This document shows positions 7,223-16,129 of a DNA stretch of 64,000 nt, piece after piece. Where the stretch lies: the NCBI GenBank assembly GCA_035378985.1, contig DAOSUR010000010.1, positions 1-64,000 on the forward strand. The letters are read 5' to 3'. Position numbers and translations under genes: made by a program. The notes under the pieces are model-generated. The model had not been told where the DNA came from, searched no databases, and saw only the letters and a program-made list of their open reading frames with translations. Within the stretch, counting starts at the first letter, position 1. Every line of letters starts with the position of its first letter. Source of the stretch: Anaerohalosphaeraceae bacterium. GTDB taxonomy: Bacteria > Planctomycetota > Phycisphaerae > Sedimentisphaerales > Anaerohalosphaeraceae.

Positions 7223-10200
7223 ATGCACTCGAACCGTTGCGGACGACCGGCAAGCCAAACAAATCGGCGACTGGTTATCGGCTTATTGGCTATCTGGTTT
7301 CTCTCGTACGAACAAATCTGCCCGGCCGGCGAACCGTCCCGTTCGGGGGTGGAGCGCAGCCGCCTGTATCGGACGAATCACCGCACAGCGGAAGAAATCA
7401 AAGCAACCCTGCTCCAACTGGGAATCGGCCGGCGTGTGGACGCCCTTTCCGACAAGATTCTCATCGTAACCAGCGACCAGTCGGACGACTTGATACGGGC
7501 CTCGAGTCTTCTTCAGATGCTCGACCATGCAAGTGTGCGCATCCTCAAGCAGTGGCAGCCGACAGATGCCGGTCTTCCGAGTACGGAATATCTGTTTGAA
7601 CAGATGAAACTGTCAGAGCTTCAGGCAGGAACCCTGCTGGACCCGCCGGCCAGCAACGCATCGGACCCTCTGCTTCTGGACGAATACAAAGGGGGGCTGC
7701 TGGCCGTCGGAAGTGAGGCGATGATTGGACAGCTCGAACAGATTATCAATCAATGGATTGCCAAACACCAGCCGAAGCCGACCGCTGCGCCTGCACCGTC
7801 TGCAGAGACAACCCCTGCGCCCGCTTCCGCCCCGCAGACCGTCCCGACCACTTCGGCGGCACAAGAACCGAATCAGCCCCAAACCGAACCTGCTGCGGCG
7901 GCTCCATCGGAGCCCTCCGCTGAAACACCACCCCAGCCAACCGCGCCGGCATCTGCGGCTGAACCCAATCAGTCCGCCGCACCTCAGGAAGAGGATTTCT
8001 TCAGCCAGGAACTGATGAAGGCCCTGACAGCCGCTCAGGAGAAAGCCGAACAGCTTCAGAAAGAAATTGAAGCAGAAAAGCAAACCGCCCAAGACCAGGG
8101 CGAGGAAGAACAGGCCCTGCTGGATGTGATTGAAGCGCTTCGCCGGCGTGCGGAAACGGAGGAGACCGCCGCCGCAGAAGAACCGAATCAGCCCGAAACA
8201 GCCGCAGAAAAAACGCCCGCTGCAGAACCGCAGCCGCAGAATATCCCAACCTCTCTGCTGGCGCGCCTGGAGGAGCAGTTGTCTCGGCAGGAGCAGCAGA
8301 TTGCTGAATTGAAGGCGCTGCTGGCGGAACGAAGCAAGGAGCAGGAAAGGAAAGTGCAAACCGCACCAGCCCTGCCGGAACCGGTGATTCCGGAAGGGGA
8401 GAAGGAGCTGGAGCTGACGATTACCCTGCCGGAAAAGGTGGAAATCACCCAGCTGATTGAACTGGTCGGCAAGCAGCTGGGGCTCAACTATATGTATGAC
8501 CCGACTCAGGTGCGCGGCGATGTGCAGCTGAAGATTCACGATGGAAAAATCAAGGTCAAAGACACCTACGCGCTGCTCGAGTCGGTTATGCGGTTCAAGG
8601 GTTTCGTAATGACCCGGCGAGGCAATCTGGTTACCATTGTTCCGGCCAGCCAAATCAAACAGGCCGACCCGGTGATTATCTCGCCGGATGAACCGATTGT
8701 TCCGGGAGATGTGATTGTCAGCAGTGTTTTCCAACTGAAACACATTTCACCGGCGGCGGCCCAGAAGATGCTTACAGACCTGCAGCTGGGAACCTCCTTT
8801 GTACCGGTCAACGAAACCAACACGCTGATTGTAACGGATTACTCCTACCGAATGGACCGCATCAATCAGGTGATTGCGCTGGTGGACGTGGCGGGAGAGC
8901 CGAGGCGTTTTGCCTACCGTCAGCTGCAGTATACTTCGGCGGCGGACATTCTCAACAAACTGAAGACGCTGACAGCCCAGATGAGCGGCATTTCGGTGGC
9001 CTCCGCCCCCAGCTCGGAAGAGGGAGCGGCCGCCCGCTCCGCCGCTCCGGTTGTCCAGCGGGATGCGCAGGGGCGGGTCATTGCAACCCGTCCGCAGCCG
9101 ACGCCTCAGCCGGCCGCCGCAGCTCCGACAGCGCCTACCCAGGACACTGTATTCCTGGACACCGATGAACGGACCAACCGGATTCTGATGATTGGGTATG
9201 CCGCCCAGATTCAGACCATTCAGGAGCTGATTGACACGCTGGATGTGCCCAAGTACTACCTGCGATATGTGCGTGAATACTTTATCCAGCATGTAGAGGC
9301 GGCGGAGGTCGTGACAGCTCTGAATGAACTGGGGCTTGCCAACGTGAGCGTCGGAACCCAGACTGCCTCCCGCCAGACGGCAGCGACACGGCCGACACTG
9401 GCCCGCACAACCCAGCCCGGTCAGCCGGTTCAGACCGTTCAGCCGACCGCTGCTCCCGCAACCGCAGCAGGCGGAGAAGACCAGCCGTACATTTCGATTC
9501 GGCCCAATACCAACTCGCTGCTGGTCAATGCGACCAAAGATCAGCACGAGGCGATTGAACTGGTGATTTCCCATGTGGATGTCAAGCAGAAGGACCAGCG
9601 GACGATTCAGGAATATGAGATTCAGAATGTTGATGCCCTCTCCGTCGTTAAGACGCTGGAGGATTTGGGGATTATTGCGCCGGGCAAGAGCGAAGAGAGC
9701 CGCAGTCAAACCCGCAGCACCGCCGCCGGCACACGCCAAACCGCCGGGCAGATGATGCAGCCCGCCCAGCCGGAGATGCCGACGGCTCTGGCCCTGCCGA
9801 CCATCGAAGGCGAAACCGTGACGGAGCTGGCGGCGGCTCAGCCGCAGATTGCGATTCTCGAATCGACCAACTCGCTGCTGGTGCACGCGACACCGCGACA
9901 GCACGAGGCCATCTCGCTGGTTATCGCCCACGTGGACCGCACACTCGAGCGGGTTTCGACGCCGTATGTGGTCTATCCGCTGGAAAATCAGGACCCGGAA
10001 GAGCTGGCAGAGGTGCTTAATGAACTGATACAGGAAACGATGCAGCAGCAGGCCCAGAAGTCCTCGCCGGATGCCAAGATACAGACCGCTCCGACCCCAA
10101 CGACGGCTCCTCTGCCAACCAAGGAAGAAGAACGCATTCGGATTATTCCCGACCCTAAGACCTATTCACTGATTGTGTATGCCAACAAGAAAAATCAGCA

Positions 10201-11218
10201 ATGGGTCGGCGACCTGATTCGCGAACTGGACCAGTACCGCCCGCAGGTCCTGCTGGACTGCACACTGGTAGAGATTACTAAGAACGAAAAATTTGAATAC
10301 GACCTCGATATTATCTCGAAAACTTACAGCGAAACAGATTTGCGTTCAGGCACGGGCAGCGGAGCTTTAATCGGCCAACTGGATTCGTTCACAAGCGACC
10401 GCTATGCCGACGCGAGAGTCACAACATCAGCTGAAAAAGATGTTTTCAAAGCGTTTTACAACAGCGCCCATGTGCAGGGGCTGCTGACCGCGATTCAAAC
10501 CAAAGGATACGGGCGCATCATGGCCCGGCCGAAAATCTTAGTTAATGACAATCAGGAAGGAGAAATCAAAACGGAAAATCAAACCTCCATTGCTCAGCAG
10601 AAGAGCATTGTTCAGCCGGCCACCGGAACTTCACCTTCCTACACCACAACTGACGTGAGTTTCGCAGATTATTCCTCCGGAATCACCCTGAAAATCAAAC
10701 CTCACATCAGCAAAGGGAATATGCTTCGGCTGGAAATCAGTCTGAACCGCAAGGACTTTGATTTCTCGCGCGGAAAAGATGTTACTGTTGCCGGAGAAAC
10801 CTATCCGCGGCCGCCGGATTTGCTTTCCACGGATGTCAACACGGTCGCCACAGTCCCGGACGGCACCACCATTATTTTAGGCGGCCTGGAAACAATCAAA
10901 CAGTCTAAAGGCACGTCAAAAATGCCCCTCATTGGGGATTTGCCGATTGTAGGCGGTCTATTTCGCGGCGTAGATGATTCCGGCCAGCAGGGCAAGCTTT
11001 ACGTGTTCGTGAAGGCCAACATTATTCGCCCCGGCGACCGCGGCGGAATGGATGATATGCGGCGGGTATCCGGGCGGAACCGGCGGGCGTTTGAAGAGGA
11101 AGAGCGGCAGTTCCAACGGGCTCAGGACTGGCCGGGGATTGAGCCAAAACCGATGGAGCCGGAACGGGTGCTCGAAGAAGATGAAATCCAGACCAGCGAG
11201 GAAGAACAACTGTATTAA
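7223..11218 (+). CDS. gspD: Type II secretion secretin GspD, very large
   Basis: Outer-membrane channel of the secretion system, 1331 residues against about 650-750 usually. In order: signal region; an N-terminal secretin-N-like domain; a Pro/Ala-rich linker with coiled coil (about 190-390); an N0-like domain (about 394-470); five successive N1/NolW-like repeats (about 500-560, 563-675, 679-788, 793-905, 910-1000), several interrupted by Gln/Thr/Ala-rich inserts; and the C-terminal secretin barrel (about 1005-1266) with LGGLETIKQSKGTSKMPLIG. The repeats share NSLLV..T..QHEAI.LVI.HVD. The start is the ATG at 7223, six bases after GGAG; an in-frame TTG at 7211 overlaps that ribosome site. A short charged tail follows the barrel. 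Confidence 0.92.
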   Translation: MHSNRCGRPASQTNRRLVIGLLAIWFLSYEQICPAGEPSRSGVERSRLYRTNHRTAEEIKATLLQLGIGRRVDALSDKILIVTSDQSDDLIRASSLLQMLDHASVRILKQWQPTDAGLPSTEYLFEQMKLSELQAGTLLDPPASNASDPLLLDEYKGGLLAVGSEAMIGQLEQIINQWIAKHQPKPTAAPAPSAETTPAPASAPQTVPTTSAAQEPNQPQTEPAAAAPSEPSAETPPQPTAPASAAEPNQSAAPQEEDFFSQELMKALTAAQEKAEQLQKEIEAEKQTAQDQGEEEQALLDVIEALRRRAETEETAAAEEPNQPETAAEKTPAAEPQPQNIPTSLLARLEEQLSRQEQQIAELKALLAERSKEQERKVQTAPALPEPVIPEGEKELELTITLPEKVEITQLIELVGKQLGLNYMYDPTQVRGDVQLKIHDGKIKVKDTYALLESVMRFKGFVMTRRGNLVTIVPASQIKQADPVIISPDEPIVPGDVIVSSVFQLKHISPAAAQKMLTDLQLGTSFVPVNETNTLIVTDYSYRMDRINQVIALVDVAGEPRRFAYRQLQYTSAADILNKLKTLTAQMSGISVASAPSSEEGAAARSAAPVVQRDAQGRVIATRPQPTPQPAAAAPTAPTQDTVFLDTDERTNRILMIGYAAQIQTIQELIDTLDVPKYYLRYVREYFIQHVEAAEVVTALNELGLANVSVGTQTASRQTAATRPTLARTTQPGQPVQTVQPTAAPATAAGGEDQPYISIRPNTNSLLVNATKDQHEAIELVISHVDVKQKDQRTIQEYEIQNVDALSVVKTLEDLGIIAPGKSEESRSQTRSTAAGTRQTAGQMMQPAQPEMPTALALPTIEGETVTELAAAQPQIAILESTNSLLVHATPRQHEAISLVIAHVDRTLERVSTPYVVYPLENQDPEELAEVLNELIQETMQQQAQKSSPDAKIQTAPTPTTAPLPTKEEERIRIIPDPKTYSLIVYANKKNQQWVGDLIRELDQYRPQVLLDCTLVEITKNEKFEYDLDIISKTYSETDLRSGTGSGALIGQLDSFTSDRYADARVTTSAEKDVFKAFYNSAHVQGLLTAIQTKGYGRIMARPKILVNDNQEGEIKTENQTSIAQQKSIVQPATGTSPSYTTTDVSFADYSSGITLKIKPHISKGNMLRLEISLNRKDFDFSRGKDVTVAGETYPRPPDLLSTDVNTVATVPDGTTIILGGLETIKQSKGTSKMPLIGDLPIVGGLFRGVDDSGQQGKLYVFVKANIIRPGDRGGMDDMRRVSGRNRRAFEEEERQFQRAQDWPGIEPKPMEPERVLEEDEIQTSEEEQLY

Positions 11219-11261
11219 ACCGGCAGAGAAAGGTCGAGTTTGGAGAACAAGAATAGATTGC

Positions 11262-11296
11262 CGCCTTCCTTCTTCGCTAAAAGCTTTGAAGGACAG
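11262..11296 (-). repeat. Dispersed repeat, copy 2 (inverted)
   Basis: Read on the minus strand this is CTGTCCTTCAAAGCTTTTAGC followed by GAAGAAGGAAGGCGG, closely matching copy 1 at 4041-4074. The two copies flank, at a distance, the DUF1573-gspC-gspD block. Confidence 0.7.
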
Positions 11297-11299
11297 GAC

Positions 11300-11344
11300 G
11301 CGGGGACAGGAGGAATGGATTCCCGCCTGCGCGGGAACGACAGA
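11300..11344 (+). repeat. Hairpin repeat unit 1
   Basis: GCGGGGACAGG leads into GGAATGGATTCCCGCCTGCG and CGGGAACGAC. The core TTCCCGC-CTGC-GCGGGAA is a perfect hairpin. Units 2 (11456) and 3 (11943) are near-identical and lie in the same orientation. Confidence 0.9.
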
Positions 11345-11455
11345 GACAAAGGGAACGACAGGGATAATGGGAAGGGCAGGGATAACAAGAATGACAGAGA
11401 CAACAAGGACGAAAAGCTGTGGGAAGAACAGAGGCAGTGGGAAGGAGGACAGGTC

Positions 11456-11500
11456 GCGGGGACAGGAGGAATGGATTCCCGCCTGCGCGGGAATGACAGA
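11456..11500 (+). repeat. Hairpin repeat unit 2
   Basis: Same unit as at 11300, beginning GCGGGGACAGGAGGAATGG and containing the ATTCCCGC-CTGC-GCGGGAAT hairpin with eight-base arms. It differs from unit 1 by one base in the hairpin arm (GGGAAT against GGGAAC). Confidence 0.9.
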
Positions 11501-11618
11501 GACAGCGGAATGACAGAGACAACGGGAAGAACGCAGACAGGAAAAAAGATTGACTGAAAGGAACGACAAGACAAGGGAAGGACAGCAAGGTGCGAGAACG
11601 GCACCAGGGGCGAAGCAA

Positions 11619-11650
11619 CCTGTCACTCCCGCGAAGGCGGGAGTCCAGAC
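11619..11650 (+). repeat. Hairpin abutting the GIY-YIG start, overlapping its ribosome site
   Basis: ACTCCCGC (11625-11632), loop GAAG, GCGGGAGT (11637-11644): a perfect 8-bp hairpin. The GGGAG in the right arm (11639-11643) is seven bases before the ATG at 11651, an ideal Shine-Dalgarno position, so folding of the hairpin would hide it. The sequence is a relative of the other hairpin units but has a different loop and is read from the opposite side. Confidence 0.8.
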
Positions 11651-11932
11651 ATGACGTATTATGTCTATATCCTGGCCAGTCAGCGAAACGGCACCTTGTA
11701 TATCGGCGTTACAAACAATCTGAAAAATCGCGTTTTTCAACATAAAACGGAAAAAGTAGAGGGGTTTACACAAAAATACGGAGTGAAACGGTTGGTTTAT
11801 TTTGAGACTTTTCGAAATATCCGGGACGCCATTGTGCGAGAAAAACGGCTGAAAAAATGGAATCGTGACTGGAAGATCCGACTGATTGAAGAAAAGAATC
11901 CCGCGTGGGATGATTTGTTTGAAAGGGTGTGA
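11651..11932 (+). CDS. Small GIY-YIG endonuclease domain protein
   Basis: A 93-residue protein made of a single GIY-YIG nuclease domain. MTYYVYILASQRNGTLYIGV gives the paired Y-V-Y and Y-I-G strands; the conserved arginine (NNLKNRVFQHK) and glutamate region follow, and the C-terminus is the REKRLKKWNRDWKIRLIEEK block typical of the short stand-alone members (UPF0213-like / URI-type). Function in the cell is unknown for this family; the fold cuts DNA one strand at a time. It lies inside the secretion operon, flanked on both sides by hairpin repeats, while all other operon junctions are tight. Base composition is more AT-rich than neighbours, which suggests transfer or mobility. Confidence 0.9.
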   Translation: MTYYVYILASQRNGTLYIGVTNNLKNRVFQHKTEKVEGFTQKYGVKRLVYFETFRNIRDAIVREKRLKKWNRDWKIRLIEEKNPAWDDLFERV

Positions 11933-11942
11933 AAGAAAAGGT

Positions 11943-11988
11943 GCGGGGACAGGGAGGAATGGGTTCCCGCCTGCGCGGGAATGACAGG
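11943..11988 (+). repeat. Hairpin repeat unit 3
   Basis: GCGGGGACAGGGAGGAATGG then GTTCCCGC-CTGC-GCGGGAATGAC. It is the same unit as at 11300 and 11456, with one G inserted and one changed base. It begins ten bases after the GIY-YIG stop codon. Purine-rich GGGAAGGACAGGG-type degenerate repeats continue to about 12040. Confidence 0.9.
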
Positions 11989-12139
11989 GACAAAGGGAAG
12001 GACAGGGGCAGCGGGAAGGACAGCGGCAAGGACGGCTGAGAACAAACAAAGGACAGCCGGATGTGAAAATGGCAAATGCAGCCGGAAGAACAAAGCCGGC
12101 CAGTAAAAGCACGGCTGTAAAAAGAAATGAAATAAAAAC

Positions 12140-13843
<1,704 letters not shown>

Positions 13844-13854
13844 AAGAATAAAGA

Positions 13855-13903
13855 AACCACGGATTACACAGATACAATTAAAAAATCCGTGAAATCCGTG
13901 GTT
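13855..13903. repeat. Inverted repeat between gspE and gspF
   Basis: AACCACGGATT (13855-13865) and AATCCGTGGTT (13893-13903) are perfect 11-base arms around an AT-rich centre containing ACACAGATAC. The right half resembles the element at 4417-4446. Any reading of gspF that begins at 13889 would lie inside this repeat, which argues for the downstream start at 13928. Confidence 0.8.
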
Positions 13904-13927
13904 CCAGAAGAGCATCAGGACAGTCCA

Positions 13928-15139
13928 GTGCCGAGATTCAGTTATACAGCGATTGGAAGCGGTCAGAAGACGGAAAAAGGCGTGATTTCCGCCGAGAGCG
14001 CCTTTGCCGCCCGCAAGATGCTGCGCAGCAAGGGCCTGCATCCGACGGAGGTCACGCAGATTACCGCTGAGACCGCCGGCCGGTCGTTTCACTCCGTTTT
14101 CGGCAACAAGAAAAAGACCGTGGCGGCGTTCACGAAAGAACTGGCGACGATGCTGCGGGCGGGCATCAAGCTGACCGATGCGCTGTCGGTGCTGATTCAG
14201 CAGATTCCGGACCCGCAATTAAAGAATGCCATTACGGATGTGCGCGACCGTGTCGTGACGGGTGAGTCCTTTGCCGAGGCCCTGAGCGAATACGAGGCGT
14301 ATTTTGACCTGATTTATGTGAGCATGATGCGGGTCGGCGAGGTCACCGGCACGCTGGAAGACAGCTTAACCACGATGTCCAATATGCTCGAAAAGCAGCG
14401 GCAGCTGGAAGAAAAGATGACAACCGCGATGATGTATCCGGCCATTCTGCTGACCCTTTCCGTGGTGGTGGTGCTGATTATTATGATTTTCTTCCTGCCG
14501 CTGATTACCAATGAGCTGGTCAAGGTCGGCCAGACCTTGCCGCTGACAACGCGGGCCCTGATGAAGATTTCCGACCTGCTGACCAGCGCCTGGGCTTTTG
14601 TGATTCTGGGAGTGCTGTTTGGACTGAGCTGGCTGTACAAGCGGGCGGTCCGAACGGAGCGCGGAACGGCGCTGCGCGACCGCTTCCTGCTGGCCCTGCC
14701 GGGGTTCGGCCCGCTGATTAAGCAGCGGATTGTTTCACGGTTTGCCTCTACACTGGCTACGCTGCTGAGCTCCGGAATGTCGATGGCTGAATCGCTGCGG
14801 GTCGTTGCCCAGGTGACCGGCAATGCCGTGATGGCCGAAGCCGTCCGCCAGGCCCGCGAGCGGATTCTGTCCGGCTCCGACATCGCCACACCGCTTCGGG
14901 ACAGCGGGGTTATCAGCCCGTCGATTGCTCATATGATTACCGTCGGCGAAAAGAGCGGAGAACTCGAACAAATGCTCCGGATGATCAGCCAGAATCTGGA
15001 GGCCGAGTCGGATGTAGTTATTGAGCGGCTCAGCAAGTTCGTTGAGCCGATTATCATACTCTTTATGGCTGGTTTGATCGGTCTGATTGCCTATGCGACA
15101 ATGGTTCCGATTATCAAATTCTCTGTTACGCAATTTTAA
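13928..15139 (+). CDS. gspF: Type II secretion platform protein GspF
   Basis: Inner-membrane platform protein on which GspE acts. With the GTG at 13928 the product is 403 residues, the usual GspF length, and begins MPRFSYTAIGSGQKTEKG. AGGA at 13917-13920 lies seven bases before that GTG; the longer frame from 13889 would start in a dispersed repeat. Two T2SSF domains (about 60-185 and 265-385) each precede membrane helices; helices are near 170-195, 220-240 and 375-398. The typical GVPLTDAL-like segment appears as GIKLTDALSVLIQQ. It is followed after 17 bases by gspG. Confidence 0.93.
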   Translation: MPRFSYTAIGSGQKTEKGVISAESAFAARKMLRSKGLHPTEVTQITAETAGRSFHSVFGNKKKTVAAFTKELATMLRAGIKLTDALSVLIQQIPDPQLKNAITDVRDRVVTGESFAEALSEYEAYFDLIYVSMMRVGEVTGTLEDSLTTMSNMLEKQRQLEEKMTTAMMYPAILLTLSVVVVLIIMIFFLPLITNELVKVGQTLPLTTRALMKISDLLTSAWAFVILGVLFGLSWLYKRAVRTERGTALRDRFLLALPGFGPLIKQRIVSRFASTLATLLSSGMSMAESLRVVAQVTGNAVMAEAVRQARERILSGSDIATPLRDSGVISPSIAHMITVGEKSGELEQMLRMISQNLEAESDVVIERLSKFVEPIIILFMAGLIGLIAYATMVPIIKFSVTQF

Positions 15140-15156
15140 GGCAAACGGAGGCTGCT

Positions 15157-15588
15157 ATGAAACACACAAATAGACGGACAAAAGGATTTACGCTGGTGGA
15201 AATTATGGCCGTGGTGCTGATTCTGGCACTGCTGATGGGAATCGCCGCCAAAAACTTCATCGGAATGACGGACAAGGCGCGCGTAACAACCACCAAAGCC
15301 ACCCTGAAGGAGCTGCACGCGGCGGTCAATATGTTCAAGCTGGACACCGGCCGCTACCCCACAGAAGAAGAGGGGCTGCGGGCTCTGATTGAGCAGCCCT
15401 CGGACGTCACCGGCTGGACCGGGTATCTGGAAACCACAGATATTCCCAAAGATGCCTGGAAGAATGAACTGGTGTATGTCCTGAATCCGGAAAGCGGAAA
15501 GCCCTTTGTCATCATCAGTTACGGGGCCGACGGCAAAGAGGGCGGCGAAGGATATGATGCGGATCTGTACAGCACCGATGTGGAATAA
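15157..15588 (+). CDS. gspG: Major pseudopilin GspG
   Basis: Major subunit of the periplasmic pseudopilus. The 143-residue preprotein has a short basic leader, then G|FTLVEIMAVVLILALL, with the prepilin peptidase site after the glycine and Glu at +5. Downstream are the GspG hallmarks GRYPTEEEGLRALIEQP and SYGADGKEGGEGYDADL, the latter being the calcium-binding loop. The prepilin peptidase that would process it is not in this window. The last 11 bases overlap the start of gspH. Confidence 0.96.
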   Translation: MKHTNRRTKGFTLVEIMAVVLILALLMGIAAKNFIGMTDKARVTTTKATLKELHAAVNMFKLDTGRYPTEEEGLRALIEQPSDVTGWTGYLETTDIPKDAWKNELVYVLNPESGKPFVIISYGADGKEGGEGYDADLYSTDVE

Positions 15589-16129
15589 GCACTTCGGATA
15601 TGTGCTTCTGGAGGTGCTGATTGTGGTGGGGCTGCTGGCCTTCCTGCTGTCGCTGGGCGTTATCAGCTACAGCGCCCTGTGGGGCGGCCGACAATTTCAG
15701 CATCAGGCCCAGGAGCTGGTTAACCTGTTCCAGATGGCCCAGGAGGCCTCCGCTCAAAGCGACCGCCGCTACGCAGTAATTCTGGATTTTGTGGAACAAA
15801 AATATGTGCTCCGGCAGTTTGCCTCGCTGGATTTGCAGACCATTCCGGAGGAGGAGGCCGTCATTCACACCGGATACTTTACAGACCGGTTTCAGCTGGA
15901 CTATGTCCTGTATGATGATTTGGAAGACACACGCGACAAAGAAAATGTCACAGAAGCCCGATTTTATGCGGGCCGTTCCGGCTGGCAGTACGGCGGCAAG
16001 GTGGTTATCCGCGATGGAGACGGCAATCCCTGGAGCATACTAATCTCGCGGATGGTTCAGCCGGTCCGGCTTGTGGAAGGCGATGTTCCCATCCTGCTGC
16101 CTCAAAAACCCGATGAAATGCGATTTTAA
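15578..16129 (+). CDS. gspH: Minor pseudopilin GspH-like
   Basis: A 183-residue prepilin-like protein. The N-terminus MWNKHFG|YVLLEVLIVVGL has the glycine and Glu +5 of a prepilin peptidase site, with tyrosine instead of phenylalanine at +1. The rest is a soluble domain without recognised motif. The ATG at 15578 overlaps the end of gspG, so the genes are probably translationally coupled; the longer reading from 15506 would overlap gspG deeply and add unrelated residues. The H assignment rests on operon order. Confidence 0.8.
   Translation: MWNKHFGYVLLEVLIVVGLLAFLLSLGVISYSALWGGRQFQHQAQELVNLFQMAQEASAQSDRRYAVILDFVEQKYVLRQFASLDLQTIPEEEAVIHTGYFTDRFQLDYVLYDDLEDTRDKENVTEARFYAGRSGWQYGGKVVIRDGDGNPWSILISRMVQPVRLVEGDVPILLPQKPDEMRF

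Larger units (their letters stand above)
11219..11650. other. Repeat array between gspD and the GIY-YIG gene
   Basis: Non-coding. It contains the inverted copy of the dispersed repeat (11262-11296), two GC-hairpin units (11300-11344 and 11456-11500), purine-rich degenerate tandem repeats of a GGGAAYGACAGRGACA type unit between and after them, and a third kind of hairpin (11619-11650) abutting the next gene. In-frame readings through it give only low-complexity peptides. Confidence 0.75.

Noticed and set aside
11240..11557. Open frames between gspD and the GIY-YIG gene on both strands
   Set aside because: They translate the hairpin units and degenerate purine repeats into Asp/Arg/Asn-rich or Leu/Ser/Pro-rich low-complexity sequence.
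11300..11988. Possible CRISPR array from three similar hairpin repeats
   Set aside because: Spacing is irregular (about 110 to 440 bases), the spacers are repeats themselves or a gene, and no cas genes are present.
10958..12112. Long minus-strand open frame across the gspD end and repeat region
   Set aside because: It is antisense to the gspD 3' end and the GIY-YIG gene and reads repeats; composition is not protein-like.
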